A stretch of 64,000 nt of DNA, taken from Membranipora membranacea (lineage: Eukaryota > Bryozoa > Gymnolaemata > Cheilostomatida > Membraniporidae). Positions 1 through 11,831 of this stretch are shown here, piece by piece. The stretch covers positions 29,520,079-29,584,078 of the forward strand of contig OU612069.1 of NCBI GenBank assembly GCA_914767715.1, written 5' to 3'. Under the pieces are notes generated by a model. That model was not told the DNA's origin. It worked only from the letters and a program-made list of their open reading frames with translations, and did not search any database. The position numbers were made by a program, and so were the translations under genes. Numbering within the stretch: position 1 is the stretch's first letter; each line of letters opens with the position of its first letter.

Positions 1-392
1 AGTCATGGGTTATAGGTCATAGGTTATATAACAGGTGTAGATAGGTCAGTAAGTCATGGGTTATAGGTCATAGGTTATATAACAGGTGTAGATAGGTCAG
101 TAAGTCATGGGTTATAGGTCATAGATAGGTGTAGATAGGTCAGTAAGTCATGGGTTATAGGTCATAGGTTATATAACAGGTGTAGATAGATCAGTAAGTC
201 ATGGGTTATAGGTCATAGGTTATATAACAGGTGTAGATAGGTCAGTAAGTCATGGATTATAGGTCATAGGTTATATAACAGGAGTAGATAGGTCAGTAAG
301 TCATGGGTCATAGGTCATAGGTTATATAACAGGTGTAGATAGGTGAGTAAGTCATGGGTTATAGGTCATAGGTTATATAACAGGTGTAGATT
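1..392. repeat. 51-bp minisatellite
   Basis: About seven to eight head-to-tail copies of a 51-bp unit built around AGTCATGGGTTATAGGTCAT, with one copy shortened near position 125 and point changes elsewhere. It begins at the window edge, so the full array may be longer. No coding potential is seen. Confidence 0.95.
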
Positions 393-675
393 GTGCGATT
401 GGGTAGATAAATTCTTTATCACACTAATCAATTTGTATAGGAAAATGGAGTTGTTCGTTTTCCCAAACCCCCCACCCACCGAACAAAGCTTGTTAGGACA
501 GGCTAAATTATAACTTGTTGTGCAAGAGGCCCGAGTTTTTATCCGTATGAAGCCAGATTTCATTTAAATTATCAGCTCTTTTTCTACTTGGTGGTTTAAC
601 TGTTTTGTCACGGTACCTATTTAATACTACTTACACCCACTAAACCTGGATTATTTCGCACTGAGCTCAGCAAGC

Positions 676-775
676 TTCAGCGGGTTAGCGTGGCTGAGCG
701 CTTGCCGCTTAGAGTGTTTGATCTCAGCGCGAGAGACCCAAGTTTAAATTCCGGTGAGGCAAGATTAAAAAAAGC
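676..775 (+). mobile_element. tRNA-like SINE fragment
   Basis: GCGTGGCTGAGCG near 688 resembles a Pol III A box of a Ser/Leu-type tRNA, and AAGTTTAAATTCCGG near 751 resembles a B box. No closed cloverleaf could be drawn, so a tRNA-derived SINE remnant is more likely than a working tRNA. Confidence 0.35.
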
Positions 776-1145
776 AAGGAGGAGCATGAAGAGGACCCCT
801 TATTTTTATATAATATATATATTAATAGACTACAATTATATCATTTTTGTTGCGCTATATTCTATGGCCGTATTCACTGAGAATAATTGTTGGGGAGTTC
901 TACCACATAATAAGACAATGATACTCTGGCTGTCTAGCTCATAGGTGGTATGGAATGGACATTTTAATTTTAGTTTGCACTTATAATGACATCGCCCATT
1001 GGCCATCCATCATAAACTCAATCGACAACCTGAGTGTATGTCATCCACACCCCTGAAGTTTTGTGGCATTTATGATTGCTGCATTTCTAGTTATTATACA
1101 TATAATATTTATTATTGTGTATAATATTTTATATTCTGTTTTTAG

Positions 1146-1338
1146 TTTTGCCAACATTCAGGCTCACCTGGATAAGAGAATATCATCATCTACAGCTGCT
1201 CCAGATGTCCGACCCAAGATACCGCCTCTCTCAGCTATAGCCACGCCTTCTACAGCATCACAGGCCACACCCACTATTACATCAAGTCTTAGTAAAGGTA
1301 AACCAATCAAAGGTGTGCTAAAGAAGCCCAAGGAGTAG
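1146..1338 (+). CDS. Candidate terminal exon of an unrecognised gene
   Basis: A pyrimidine-rich tract ending TTTTTAG at 1145 precedes an open frame of 63 residues that runs to a TAG at 1336-1338. The peptide is Ser/Thr/Pro/Ala-rich (sequence around SSSTAAPDVRPKIPPLS) and ends with a basic tail, KPIKGVLKKPKE, a believable natural C-terminus. The upstream exon would have to lie left of the minisatellite or outside the window, since no matching coding block is visible between 400 and 1140. I do not recognise the family. The opposite strand is also open here, so coding status is unproven. Confidence 0.35.
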
Positions 1339-2731
1339 ACTAGCAGGTGAAATAAGCGATTATTATTTCCATGTTGCCTATGTGTATGTCCAGACATGTC
1401 TAAGTCTAATACTGTAGTTACTATAAGCTGTGATTCTTTGAGCTTTCAAGAACAAAAAAATACCAGAATTGTTATCTTCTCCTGTTTTTTGGAGTATAAG
1501 ATAAAATCTATTATATGACTGTATGTAATAATTCACTACTTAGTATGATGTTATAATAGTTGAGTAGTTTAGTTTGTCTCAGACTATCTTTGTCTCTTAA
1601 GTCTGTTCAGTTATTAGATAGTGAGATGATGAATATATAACTTAATCTCTCTGTAAGCTGATACTACCCACTGATGAGAATTCTGTGTATTGTTATAATA
1701 ATATATCATCTTATTCATATAAATCTGAGCTTTCTGTTGATTTTTTGCTCTTCTACTTGTTTGTTACCAAAGATAACATTAGCCGAACTATTCTGGTATT
1801 TTGTTATTCTCTGAGGACTTGTCATATTTTTGTACTTCTTACTGTGATTGTTTTTGATGATCTGTGATGATCTTTTTCTACTCGGCTCTAGAAAAAAAAT
1901 CTTATTTTCTTTTCCAATAATATCACTTTGTTCCGGTTTGAATAATTAGTAACTAGTAAATAACACGCTTTATAATTTAATACCCTACACAGTTGGCAAC
2001 AGAGAGGTCGGGAGGGGAGTGGGAGGGGAGTGGGTGTAGGAAAACCAGTTGAGGGTGTGGCTGAACCTAAATTTGAGGGCTCTGGGTATACCATACACAA
2101 ATGAGCAAACCATCAGTGTCTAAAACTGTTGCAGACCTGGAAACGTTTAACTTACTTATAAGAATCAGGGTTCCCAAGTCACTGCTTGATGCTGGGGCTG
2201 GATACTATGCTGACAAAGTCTAATATGCATTATTTAAGCATTGAAGCAAGAAAATAGCATTTTTCTCACAGATTCATCGAGAAACTATCCAAGCAAGTTA
2301 TTTTAATGTGAAATGTGATGGACCAAGCCAGCTGTAAGTGTTTGAATTTTGCATCTGACTCAAATATTGAGTGAGTTACGTCCATTAGAAGTCGGAAATA
2401 TCATGACTCAATGACTGACTGTTGCATGAAAATATTTGTTTATGCGTTCTGAAAGACACAGGCCTTACCATGTGGGTGTGCTGCAATCAGTTGATGACTC
2501 AAAGCATGGCTAGCTAAAAATAGCTATTACCTTGGTCAACCTTGCACATGCTGTGTCCATCTGTATTGTAGCTCAAGGGGTTTGTGACACGTCCCCATAA
2601 GTAGCATGATCTTGAAAGTTATCGCTGTAGGATTTTGGGTTAGCTTAATTTTTACATACTCTTCATTGGTGGGCTTTGCCTTATTGAGACTAAACTGTCC
2701 AGTTGCGCAGTGGATTTCTTGCACACCAGAC
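1339..2731. other. AT-rich stretch without recognised gene
   Basis: No coding block or complete repeat was recognised. A short G-rich run (GGGAGGGGAGTGGGAGGGGAG, about 2011-2031) could form a G-quadruplex. The right end is the 5' flank of the THAP/P-element remnant. Confidence 0.5.
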
Positions 2732-3413
2732 ATGGCATCAACATCGCAATCGGTAAGATAAGATTCATAACTATACTTGTGTTTTAATTTGTTTCAGTTC
2801 CATGGTATGTTATGATCTACTTTTCAATACTGTCAGGTAAAGGTGGCAATGACAGGCGCGACATTATGCTCTTTTTTCACTTTCGCAAAGTAGGAGAAAG
2901 ATTGCTGTGATGTTTATGAGTTTCTCGATTTTACAGGCCAGTAAAAGTAGTCAACACTGCTGCTGTGATTTTGGCTGTAGCAACACACCAATTAAGGATG
3001 CAAGCCTCACCTTCCACCGTTTTCCGCCTCAGCAGGAACGCCGTGACAAATGGATCGAAGCAGTGTCCCGTAAAGATTGGAAACCAAACACAAACTCTGT
3101 TCTATGCAGCAAGCATTTTGGAAAGGGTGCACACAGAGTGCCTCCTAACCTTCCAGGGAGACGGGCTATGCTCTACCCGAATGCAGTGCCTACTATATTT
3201 CCGGAGTATCCTGCGTATCTACGACCCCCACAATCCAAAAAACGTAGAGTGTTAAGCAGAGACGCTGAAAACGCCCCGAGTTCCAGCGCAGAAACTACTG
3301 AGGGTTTATATACTGTGCAAACAGATACAGTTCCTGCTGAAGCAGCAGAACCTGTAGTTCCAGATATACCCTTAATATTGAGTAGCGATAGGTATCTTAG
3401 AAAAGGAAAATAA
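2732..3413 (+). pseudogene. THAP domain exons of the P-element remnant
   Basis: Exon 2732-2752 encodes MASTSQS and ends at a GTAAGA donor. After an intron, exon 2937-3413 begins in phase 0. The THAP C2CH signature is visible: CCCDFGC, then about 40 residues later C-SKH, followed by the hallmark AVPTIF about 90 residues into the domain. THAP domains are sequence-specific zinc-binding DNA readers that in P-element relatives recognise transposon ends. The frame stops at TAA after a lysine-rich stretch. The next coding segment (KLQAAQLGTIDGVMKEL) continues in a shifted frame, consistent with an indel in an A-run. Confidence 0.85.
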
Positions 3414-3485
3414 GCTGCAGGCTGCTCAGCTGGGCACAATCGATGGTGTTATGAAGGAACTGGTGAATAATGAAGCTTTAAATAA

Positions 3486-4336
3486 ATGAAAAAACAATCT
3501 AGATCATATAGTGATGACATAAAAAGCTTTGCTATCACTATACATTATTATTCGCCGAAAGCCTATAGATATTTGCGAAAAAACTTCAGTCTCCCTTCAA
3601 CAAGGACCATCTGAAGTTGGTTTGAAACAGTGAATTGTGAAGCAGGCTTTCTTGTTGATGTGATAAAAACAATACCTAAGGACTCGAAACCATATAGCTT
3701 GGTTATCGATAGTATGGCCATACGGAAACGCTTGCTTGTGAACAAACACACTCATAAAATTGACGGTATAGTTACTGTTGGAGCTAATATGGAGAAGCTT
3801 GCAACTGAAGCTCTCGTGTTTCTGTTAGTTCCTATATTGGGTGGACCCAGACATCCCATAGGATACTTCCTTGTTGATAAGATCGACAGTGATGTCCAGC
3901 AGCAGCTTATAGTCGACTGCCTGAAACTAACTGCAGAGAATGGTATCAACATTGTTAATATAACATGTGATGAAGCACGCTCAAACGTTCTGACTCTAGA
4001 GAAACTTGGTGCCAAGATACCAGCAAAGCCGTATTTCAAGCACCCATCAATGGAACATAACGTTTATACTAGTCTTGATGCCGTTCACATGTTAAAATTG
4101 GCACGGAATGCATTTGACTCTCTGAGACGATTTAACTCTGAGAATGGGGAGATTAACTATGGCTATGTTGAGATGCTTCATAAACTACAGGCCATATGAA
4201 GTGGCAAAACATGAAAATGAAAGTGCGTCTAGCAGCACAAATGTTATCGTCATCAGTAGCCGATGCCCTGGAATACCTAAAACAGACAAATCCAAAGTTC
4301 AAAGATTCAGAGCCTACGATAGAATTCATACGCAAA
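3486..4336 (+). pseudogene. P-element transposase RNase H-like core, broken
   Basis: The segment begins with the family's pre-core pattern (SYSDDIKSFAITLHYYSP, then a YRYLRK block), has an in-frame TGA near 3611, then an open run from 3630 to 4197. This carries the catalytic-fold landmarks VIDSMAIRK, the block around NIVNITCDEARSN, and DAVHMLKLARN. A frameshift at about 4194 moves the reading into KWQNMKMKVRLAAQ, which continues to a GTGAGT donor after position 4336. Matches are to THAP9/P-element transposases by family pattern. Confidence 0.8.
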
Positions 4337-4600
4337 GTGAGTTGACTGAATTACCAACAACATGTATTCGCTGGGATGTTTGCTAACACTACTATTTGTA
4401 ATAATAGCGTTGAAGAATCTTGATTTCAATAACATTCTACGAATTATTTTTGTCTTGGAGTTAATTGCCCTTGCTAACAAGATTTGAAGGCTGCGATATA
4501 GAAACAAGAAATCGAGCCGCCAATCTTAAAAAAACAATTTGACATCTAATTCAGTTTTGTTTTATCACTTCTTCTTCACAACAAATTTTTACAATTTCAG

Positions 4601-5167
4601 ATGGACAGGCTCTTTGACATTCTCAACAGCAGTAGCCCATTCGGCAGAGGTTTCAAAAGCCCTCTGACGCGTGAGAACATAGGATTCAAAGAAAAGGATC
4701 TACAGGAAATAGTCCGATACCTCAAAACTCTCACACTTCTCACTGGGAAACCAATATCTCAGAGTGGTCGCAAAACATTTGTGATGGGCTTTGAGACAGC
4801 ATCTACCTCATTCAAAGCAGTTTCAAAAACGATCTTTGACACTTACCCCGGAGCTAAGTATGTACGCGGATACCAGATGGGACAAGATCATATAGAAACA
4901 TTGTTTTCTAAAATAAGATCCAGGGGAGGATTTAACAACAACCCTGATATTCTATCATTCAAGTGGTCGTTGAAGTCTCTGCTACTCAAGAGTGATATAA
5001 CGCCATGCTCCTCGGCTAACTGTATAGAACTAGGTCCAAGTCAGCAACAAGGCACTCTCGGGTCACTTCTCTTCAGCGCAAAGAAGAAGAAAAAGAAATC
5101 AGATGACGAAGAACTCGAAGAGGAATTCTTTGAGGATGAAGGAGGGCGGTTGGATCTCTCGCCATAA
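4601..5167 (+). pseudogene. P-element transposase C-terminal exon
   Basis: It follows an AATTTCAG acceptor and joins the preceding exon in phase 0. The start MDRLFDILNSS and the later motif GQDHIETLFSKIRSRGGFNN are the standard C-terminal THAP9/P-element signatures. The exon is open for 188 codons and ends in a low-complexity acidic/lysine tail (KKKKKKSDDEELEEEFFEDE) before TAA. Confidence 0.8.
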
Positions 5168-6290
5168 CAAAACCCATCATCGACATAGCAGACTACATCG
5201 GTAAGTAATGGCCCCAATTAGCATAATTAACATTTCAGTTGCTTAGTTTTATAACAGCAAACTTTCATTTGAAATATATACTCCTTTTAAATTTTCACAT
5301 CACACAACAGGCTATATATTGAAAAAACTAATAAAAGCAAGATAGTGTTGCTAAAAATTTTAAAAGGCTTGGACTTGACGTTTCTTATGACGGGGGTGTA
5401 ACAAAAACCCCAAACATCATGTTCTGGTATGATTCTAAGTTTAGTTTACTTTTTTTTCACTCATAAAAGATCTGCAACTAGTACTAACCACCCTTCTAGA
5501 TTTACAAAATTACCACATGCATAAACCTCACCTTCTATAGGGACCAACATTGATTGAATGAGCTTATTCGATTACTTTGTAGGAGGGTATGTCATCCGCT
5601 CGACAAAACTGAATTGTTCAGACTGTAGAGATTCACTTATAGATACAGACACTAACGAACCGAATGATGATACTACACTGGTGTCCGTCAAGAATAGGGA
5701 CGGGCTTGTTGTACTTTCAACACAAAGAAGCTCTTCGTAGTGAGCGAGCAACTGCTCCGCAATTATATAACATGCAATGGTGTTGACACAAACATACTTA
5801 TCAAAACCTGAAACAGAGTCCTCAACCATATTCTTTTAGGAAATTTGCATGGATTTATGAAATGCGCTGTGCATTCCACTTCAACAATCAAGTCCCTTAT
5901 CCACCGATACATAATGATACGAGTTCATTACGAAACCCAGAAGATAACATCAGAGAAAAATGAAAATATCCGATCTAAACTCAATAGATTGGTAATATTT
6001 CAGCATCAGTAACTGGTCTATCTATGCAAATCATGACATAAAGTACGCAACTCGTACTTCTAGTGGTACTTCTGGATGTTCAGTTGCATAATAAGAATAA
6101 GACTTCTCATTTATTATTACAACCAATACAAGACACATTATTTATCTTCACTGTTGCTGTTCACTGTTGAGTGGTAATAGAAAACCATAGACTCAATATA
6201 TTTTTTTTTCTTTTTTTTTTGGTTTCTGCAACAATTTTTTGTAATTAAAATCAAAGGACTAAAATAGTGAAATAAAATAAGGCAGCGGCA
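5168..6290. other. Gene-free AT-rich stretch
   Basis: Nothing coding was recognised. There is a T-rich run around 6201-6220. From 6291 to 6600 the sequence becomes GC-richer and carries a weak B-box-like GGGTTTGAATTTC near 6574, possibly an old tRNA-derived repeat. Confidence 0.4.
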
Positions 6291-6690
6291 TGGTCAGATT
6301 AGTCCAGGACTAGTATGGCGACCATCCGAGTATCGGGAATACGAAGGCTACTGTCCCCAGGGCGAGCCCAGACACGCAGCCTACTCGACAAGAAGCGAAC
6401 CACACCCCCACAGCGAGGACGCAAACCTCCCATGCAAAGCAGAAGGAGCCGCCCTCTCCTCTCCCAGTAGGTGTGAATTCCACAGGTTAACACCTTCGGT
6501 TAGCATTGTACTCTCCCCTCTACAGTTGTTGGCTCTCTTTGGGGCAAATTTTTCCTTCGACCTCGTGGCTGTAATGGCAGGGGTTTGAATTTCTAACTCC
6601 CATTAGGGCGAGTATTATTGAAATGTAACAAATAGCGGTATTTAAAAAGCATTTTGATGGGCATAATTTGATACTCAGAGAAGAAAGAGG

Positions 6691-7565
6691 TCACATGACC
6701 ACGTGGGCGGATTTTGAGTATGACACGAAGAGCTGATCTTTGAAGTAAATAGATTTGATGACAATTTGCGGCATGACCATAAAACTCAATACCATAATTA
6801 AATGTGGATAAAAGAATGTGTAATACAAATTGATCATCGTAGGAATATCGAAATATGGTCGTACACTACCCATTAAAAATAGGATGTAGTTCAATTTCCG
6901 ACAAACTTCTAAAATATGGGTTTTGAAAATAATGCTCTCATCAAGGTGAATGCCGAGAAATTTGGTGCTATTTTTTGTCTCTAAAACCTGATTACCAAGT
7001 TTAATTTGGTACTGTTCAATTTGCTTATTTTGGGATTTAAAAATTACCTGAAATGTTTTTGTGTAGTTTAAAATCAATTTATTACTCAAGCACCATTGTT
7101 CAATTTATGAACATTTGATTTTAAAATTTCGGGATCATTGGAAAATATATTTGTGTCGTCGGCAAAGAGAATATATTTAAACATTGGCGCAGATATTACC
7201 AAATCATTGATATATATTAAAAATAAAATTGGACCTAATACAGATCCCTGAGGAACTCCTATATCGGCCTTTTTCATTGTACTGGAATGATCGTTAATTT
7301 TGACAAATTGTTTTCTGTTTTCTAAATAAGATTTCAACAAATCACATGCATCATTTGTAAAATTAAAAAAAGGCAATTTTTTGATTAAAATATCATGGTT
7401 GATGGTATCAAAAGCCTTGCTGAAGTCTAAAAATATTCCTTGTGTAATTTTACTGTTATCAAAACTGTCGTACAGTTGTTCCATTAGTCTAGATATAGCA
7501 GAAGTTGTGATCCGTTTTTCACGGAATCCAAACTGGCTGTCAATTAAATTATTAGAATTTTCCAA
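6691..7565 (-). pseudogene. LINE reverse transcriptase fragment
   Basis: Two overlapping frames carry reverse transcriptase motifs: FLDFSKAFDTINHDIL (motif A), GVPQGSVLGPILFLIYINDL (motif B) and LFADDTNIF (motif C, with the FADD catalytic pair). These are followed in the next frame by the thumb-side pattern KFLGIHLDESIIFKTHI. The catalytic aspartates survive; the break is the frame change near 7088. Confidence 0.85.
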
Positions 7566-8137
7566 ATAAAAACGATGTTGGATAGCTAATACTTTTTCCG
7601 CAATTTTGGATATTGCAGTTAATATTGATATCGGCCGATTGTTGTTACAGTTAAATTCATCACCTTTTTTATGCAGTGGTCGTACTCTGGCAATTTTCTG
7701 GCTATCTGGAAATTTGATGTTCGAACAATAAGATTGATCATGTGGGTCAAGATTGGGCTGATAGCATTTTTATGACATTCTCTGTAATGTCGTTTGTAAT
7801 TTCTAAGAAGTCAAAATGGTTAATTCTGTCGTATTTAGTATTTCGTATTAAGTATGATAACGGGTCAGCTCCACATTCAGGTAATTTAGCTGCCAAGCCA
7901 GAACCTACACTCGTAAAAAACTTGTTAATACATTCAGCAATTTCATTTTCAGATGTGTACCTTTGTCCATTTGTTTCAATACAGCTTGGTGTTGAAGACT
8001 TGTCTGCTTTTCTGGTTAAAAGCCGATTTACAGAAGCCCATTTCTCATTTTGATTCGATTTTACATTTTCAAATTTAGTTTTGTAAATTTCTATTTTTGC
8101 ATCTTTGATGATATTACATGTCAGATTTTTTATCTTA

Positions 8138-8496
8138 AGCTGCCTTTACACATGCGACAAATCGGCTAAAAATAACAACTCAGACACAGGTCACCGATTT
8201 GACTGACCGTGTAAACAGTTAATCTGTGTTTAAATCTGTATCGTTCAAAATCGTTCACTTGTCACAAGTGTCACAAGTGAACGACAAATCTTAATTATTA
8301 TGAATGGTTCAGCCAATAACAGCACAGCCAATCAGAGACAAGTTGAGTTAGAAGTTTGTGTTGAAATTGGTTAGGCATGAACAGTGTGTACATAGCGTAT
8401 CGTTGACATGTTGACAGACAACGATTATAGAGCAGATTCATAATCTGTGTCGGAGTTGTTATTATTAGCCGATTTGTCGGACGTGTAAACGCAGCT
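8138..8496. mobile_element. PIF/Harbinger-type MITE inside the LINE
   Basis: The 359-bp insert has imperfect terminal inverted repeats (AGCTGCCTTTACAC at the left, GTGTAAACGCAGCT at the right). A TTA target duplication flanks it at 8135-8137 and 8497-8499, the size and sequence expected of PIF/Harbinger. Sub-terminal sequences around the ACAAATCGGCTAA motif also pair. It has no coding capacity. It inserted after the LINE, between its endonuclease and RT regions. Confidence 0.7.
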
Positions 8497-8662
8497 TTAG
8501 AATATTTTTGAAGAAGTTTACTGTTGAAAGGCTCATCCTTTAATTTCCGGGCAAGATTTTCTCGCTGTTGAATCAATTTGAAGATTTTGAGTGTCGTCAA
8601 AGGCTTTTTAAAAGTAAATTTATTGCTTAGCTTTTTAGTTTTAGTTGTTGAAGACTCAGCTA

Positions 8663-9515
8663 CTAATTTCTGTAGAGTATTTGTAAAAATTTCAAAGGCG
8701 CATTTGGATTACTGCTATTGAGCACTCCCTGCCATACTTCGGGGTCATTAACTTTCTTGTAAAGTGTGTTGGGATCAAGCTTAGTAACTAAAATTTGGTT
8801 TGCTTGGTTTGGCTTCCATGTGTTTGGGAAAGCAATGGAGCTAATCACTGGAAAATGGTCAGCTATCATGTCAGTTTGAACTGTACATGACAAAATTTCA
8901 TTACTGCTGTTGTTGACCAGAATATGATCTAAAATGCTGTCTTTCGTGCGGCCGCACCGTGTTGGCGACTCAATAATATTAAAGAAGCCATTCATGCTCA
9001 TAATTCTCATATAGTCTAGGGTAAAGTTATCAGTTTATTTGAAGGATTTAAGTCAAAATTAAGATCACCAACAACTATAGAGTTGATAGGGAGCGAAGGC
9101 AGCTGCCCCTCCCAATCCACCAGGAAAGCTGCCGGCCCCACCGAAGGGGTGCGATAGCCTGCCAGCACAGAGCAGACTGGGTGGCCAGAACAAGTCATAC
9201 GAACCACCATAGCCTCCGATCCAGACAACCGAACATCCGTCACACTAGCCCCAACTCCTCTGATACATACATAGCAATTCCACCGCCAGCGCCATGAAAC
9301 CGAGATCTACAAAACACTTTATAGCCATATAGTGAATACTTCTCTAAAAATTCATTTTGTGAAAACCAAGTCTCTGAAATGACAATACATGAAAAATGAA
9401 CATTGAGTTGAGCTAGCAGTACTTCAAACAAAGGCATTTTGTTGATTAAACTACGCATATTGATGTGTAAAATTGTTAAGGATCTGGTGCTAAAATTTTT
9501 AATAACGGTATTCAC
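8663..9515 (-). pseudogene. LINE endonuclease domain, fragmented
   Basis: The start TILHINMRSLINK, the internal IVISETWF, VVGDLNFDL and the later MIADHFPVISS match the conserved blocks of the apurinic-type endonuclease domain of LINE ORF2. Several frame changes (near 9241 and 9013) break it. Confidence 0.8.
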
Positions 9516-9884
9516 AGATCCTGGGCTAAGATTTTGAGCATGATTAAAAAAGTCAATGATTTGGTAATTGGTTGGCTTAGCCGTCCTGTTTTGGTGTTGT
9601 TACAGCATTGAGGTCATTGAGCATGCTTTCCGATGTTATTTTAACAGCATCGGCATCTTGGCTTTGTAGACTTGCCCATGATAAGTCCATGCATATTTCC
9701 AGTTGAGAGCCTTTTTCTGTTTACGGGCTTTATAGAAAAGTTTTTGTTGGGCTGTGGAGAGCATTTCATTAATAAAAATGTTCCGTTCTTCTCTGAAACC
9801 GATGGTTTTTGTGGTAACCGTTTTCTTTTTGAAATTTTTTCTGGCATTGTACAGCTTTTCCCATGATGTTGTGTTGTTGAACTT

Positions 9885-10382
9885 TTATAGGATCACTGGA
9901 TGATCTCGTGAAGACTCATTTTTGATCCGGAATGCAGCATCTATATCACTTGGTGAGATGGTAGTGTCCAGGTGACTTGCTAGTGATAGCACAATTTTTG
10001 ATGTGCTTTCATTGCGGCTCTCCGGGATATTAGCTATTAACAGCGCTCGTTGATTTTTATCATTCTCGATTTTATCAACAGTGTGGATGACGGCCTGAGT
10101 TTTTTCTGATTTGTCTTCATTATTAGCTTGGAGTTGTTGTATATGCTTGTTGAGTTCTTCAAACTTTGCTTTTAAATCAGTTACATCTCGGTGTGCATAT
10201 TCTAGTGATGTGACGAAACCTCTGTGATCCGCCTCGATGGCATCCAGGCGAGTGTTGATCTTGCTCACTGCTGTCATTAAGGTGTTGTACTGGTTGTCAG
10301 CTGACCTCTTGTTCTCGTCCATTTTGTCTAGGATTTGTTGCAGCTGCCAGCTGGCCATTATGTATCTCACTGGCTTCTGCAC
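9885..10382 (-). pseudogene. LINE ORF1-like coiled-coil protein
   Basis: It opens with MASWQLQQILDKMDEN (internal Met) and has a long heptad-like region ending around LEELNKHIQQLQANNED-type residues. A segment with the RALLIANIPESRNE pattern follows, typical of the RRM-like part of L1-type ORF1 RNA chaperones. The open frame stops being readable after DHPVIL, and the continuation is in another frame (9847-9641). Confidence 0.6.
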
Positions 10383-11330
10383 TCACAGATTATGTCTTAA
10401 CTTTACCACGAGTAGCATACTCCGATGTAATGGAATTAATCATAAGTCAGCACGCTAGGTATTGATGTACACTTACTCTCAGAGGGGCAGTTCACGGTAT
10501 CGTTACCAGTTCTCTGCCCCTAGATGCTGTGCTGAGCCTCTTCAACTATAAATCTCCAAAATAATCGCCGACAGTTAGGTGATTTTCTGAACAGTACAGT
10601 GTACAGTGTAAACTTAGACAGGATATTATATGAGGCATTAGCATTGATGCATGTAATTCATGAGTTGCCCTTCAAAACAAAAGTAACCCTCTTCACATGA
10701 GCTCTGTGAAAATCAGAGGTTGAGGGTCTATTGATATCTATCCGAGCTTTTGTCTTACAACATATCGCATGAGGATTCATGTACCCATTGCCAACAACTG
10801 GTAAATAAAATGTATGTTACCTTGATGTAGTAGATAGTGAGATACCAAGATAACAACTGCTGAGATAAAGTGATTTATGAGCATGAGTCAGATCAGAGAG
10901 GGTTACATTTGATATAATCCCAATCTTCCTGCCCAAATATTTTATCGTGATGCCCTTTTCAAATGTTATGGTAGTTGTCTCATTGTATCCAGGATGTCAA
11001 TTAAAAATCACACATACTTAGTCAAATTCATGATCATCAACACTTTTACCCGGCTTAGTTTTACTTTCTGTGTTCATAAACAACAAAGAAACATGTCAGC
11101 CAAAAAATTCAAAAGCTAAGTCTTGTCAGTTTATCAAGAAAATAATCAAAGTTGAGTGAAATATCTACCTTGTTTACCAGTCAATATAAAGTTAAGATGC
11201 CAACCGTAGCTTATGAAGACTTTTTTACTAGTGAACAGAATATGCAGAGACCACAAACTAGTCACCGAGATAATGTTCATATTTATGCAGGTCTTCAATG
11301 CGCCTCTAGTTTATTATTGTTTTCTTGTTA

Positions 11331-11640
11331 TAGGCTGAATTGCGTTAAACTTATTAAAACAAACCGCCATCTTTATCATCGACCAGTCATGTTGCATTAC
11401 AACAAAAATGTGTATTTTAGTTTGGTCATTTCACACAATTGGGAAGCTGAAGAATGTTGAAACAGGAAATAAAATTTGCGTTTAGGTATAAAATTTTTAT
11501 AAAACACCAGTTTTAGGCTTAAATGATTAACCTTATTAAAACAAACCACCATCTTCATCATCGACTTATCGTGATGCATTGCTGAGATCGATAAAAATAT
11601 GTATTTCAGTTTCACACTTCACATAAATGGGTAGCAGAAA
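11331..11640. repeat. Diverged direct repeat pair
   Basis: Blocks at about 11331-11456 and 11514-11640 share a run of similar sequence (for example TTATTAAAACAAACC, then CATCTTTATCATCGA versus CATCTTCATCATCGA) about 183 bp apart. They lie just 3' of the Roco gene stop codon and may fall in its 3' UTR. Between 10470 and 11330 nothing was recognised. Confidence 0.6.
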
Positions 11641-11831
11641 AACGATAAAAAATAAATACTAAAATGTACAAAACCACCAAGAAATCTGTTCATAAAAAAA
11701 CTGAAAAACGAAACCGAGGCTTGCAATTCCTGTCTGATGCTGAAATCGAATGACTGTCTTGCATATAGTCTGATGATTGATATTGTATTTGTATTATCTT
11801 TAGTTGTCACACCTGATTCTCTCATCACTGT

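Larger units (their letters stand above)
2732..5167 (+). pseudogene. THAP9/P-element-type transposase remnant
   Basis: Fragments lie in the order of a THAP9/P-element transposase: N-terminal THAP zinc finger, coiled-coil segment, RNase H-like core, C-terminal part. At least three frame disruptions separate them: at an A-run near 3408-3412, near 3485, and near 4194. There is also an in-frame TGA near 3611. Two introns with proper GT-AG borders survive (2753-2936 and 4337-4600), so this is not a processed copy. It is either a decayed DNA transposon or a dead domesticated THAP9-like gene. Terminal inverted repeats were not located. Confidence 0.85.
6691..10382 (-). mobile_element. Decayed LINE (non-LTR retrotransposon)
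   Basis: In minus-strand order the region encodes an ORF1-like coiled-coil protein (10382-9885), an exonuclease-endonuclease-phosphatase-type endonuclease (about 9515-8663) and a reverse transcriptase (7565-6691). That is the order of two-ORF LINEs of the CR1/L2/Jockey type. ORF2 is split into several frames, so the copy is inactive. It is further interrupted by a MITE at 8138-8496. It lies tail-to-tail with the THAP remnant and downstream of the Roco gene. Confidence 0.85.

Noticed and set aside
1-392. Possible CRISPR-like array
   Set aside because: Copies are contiguous without unique spacers, and the genome is eukaryotic; it is a minisatellite.
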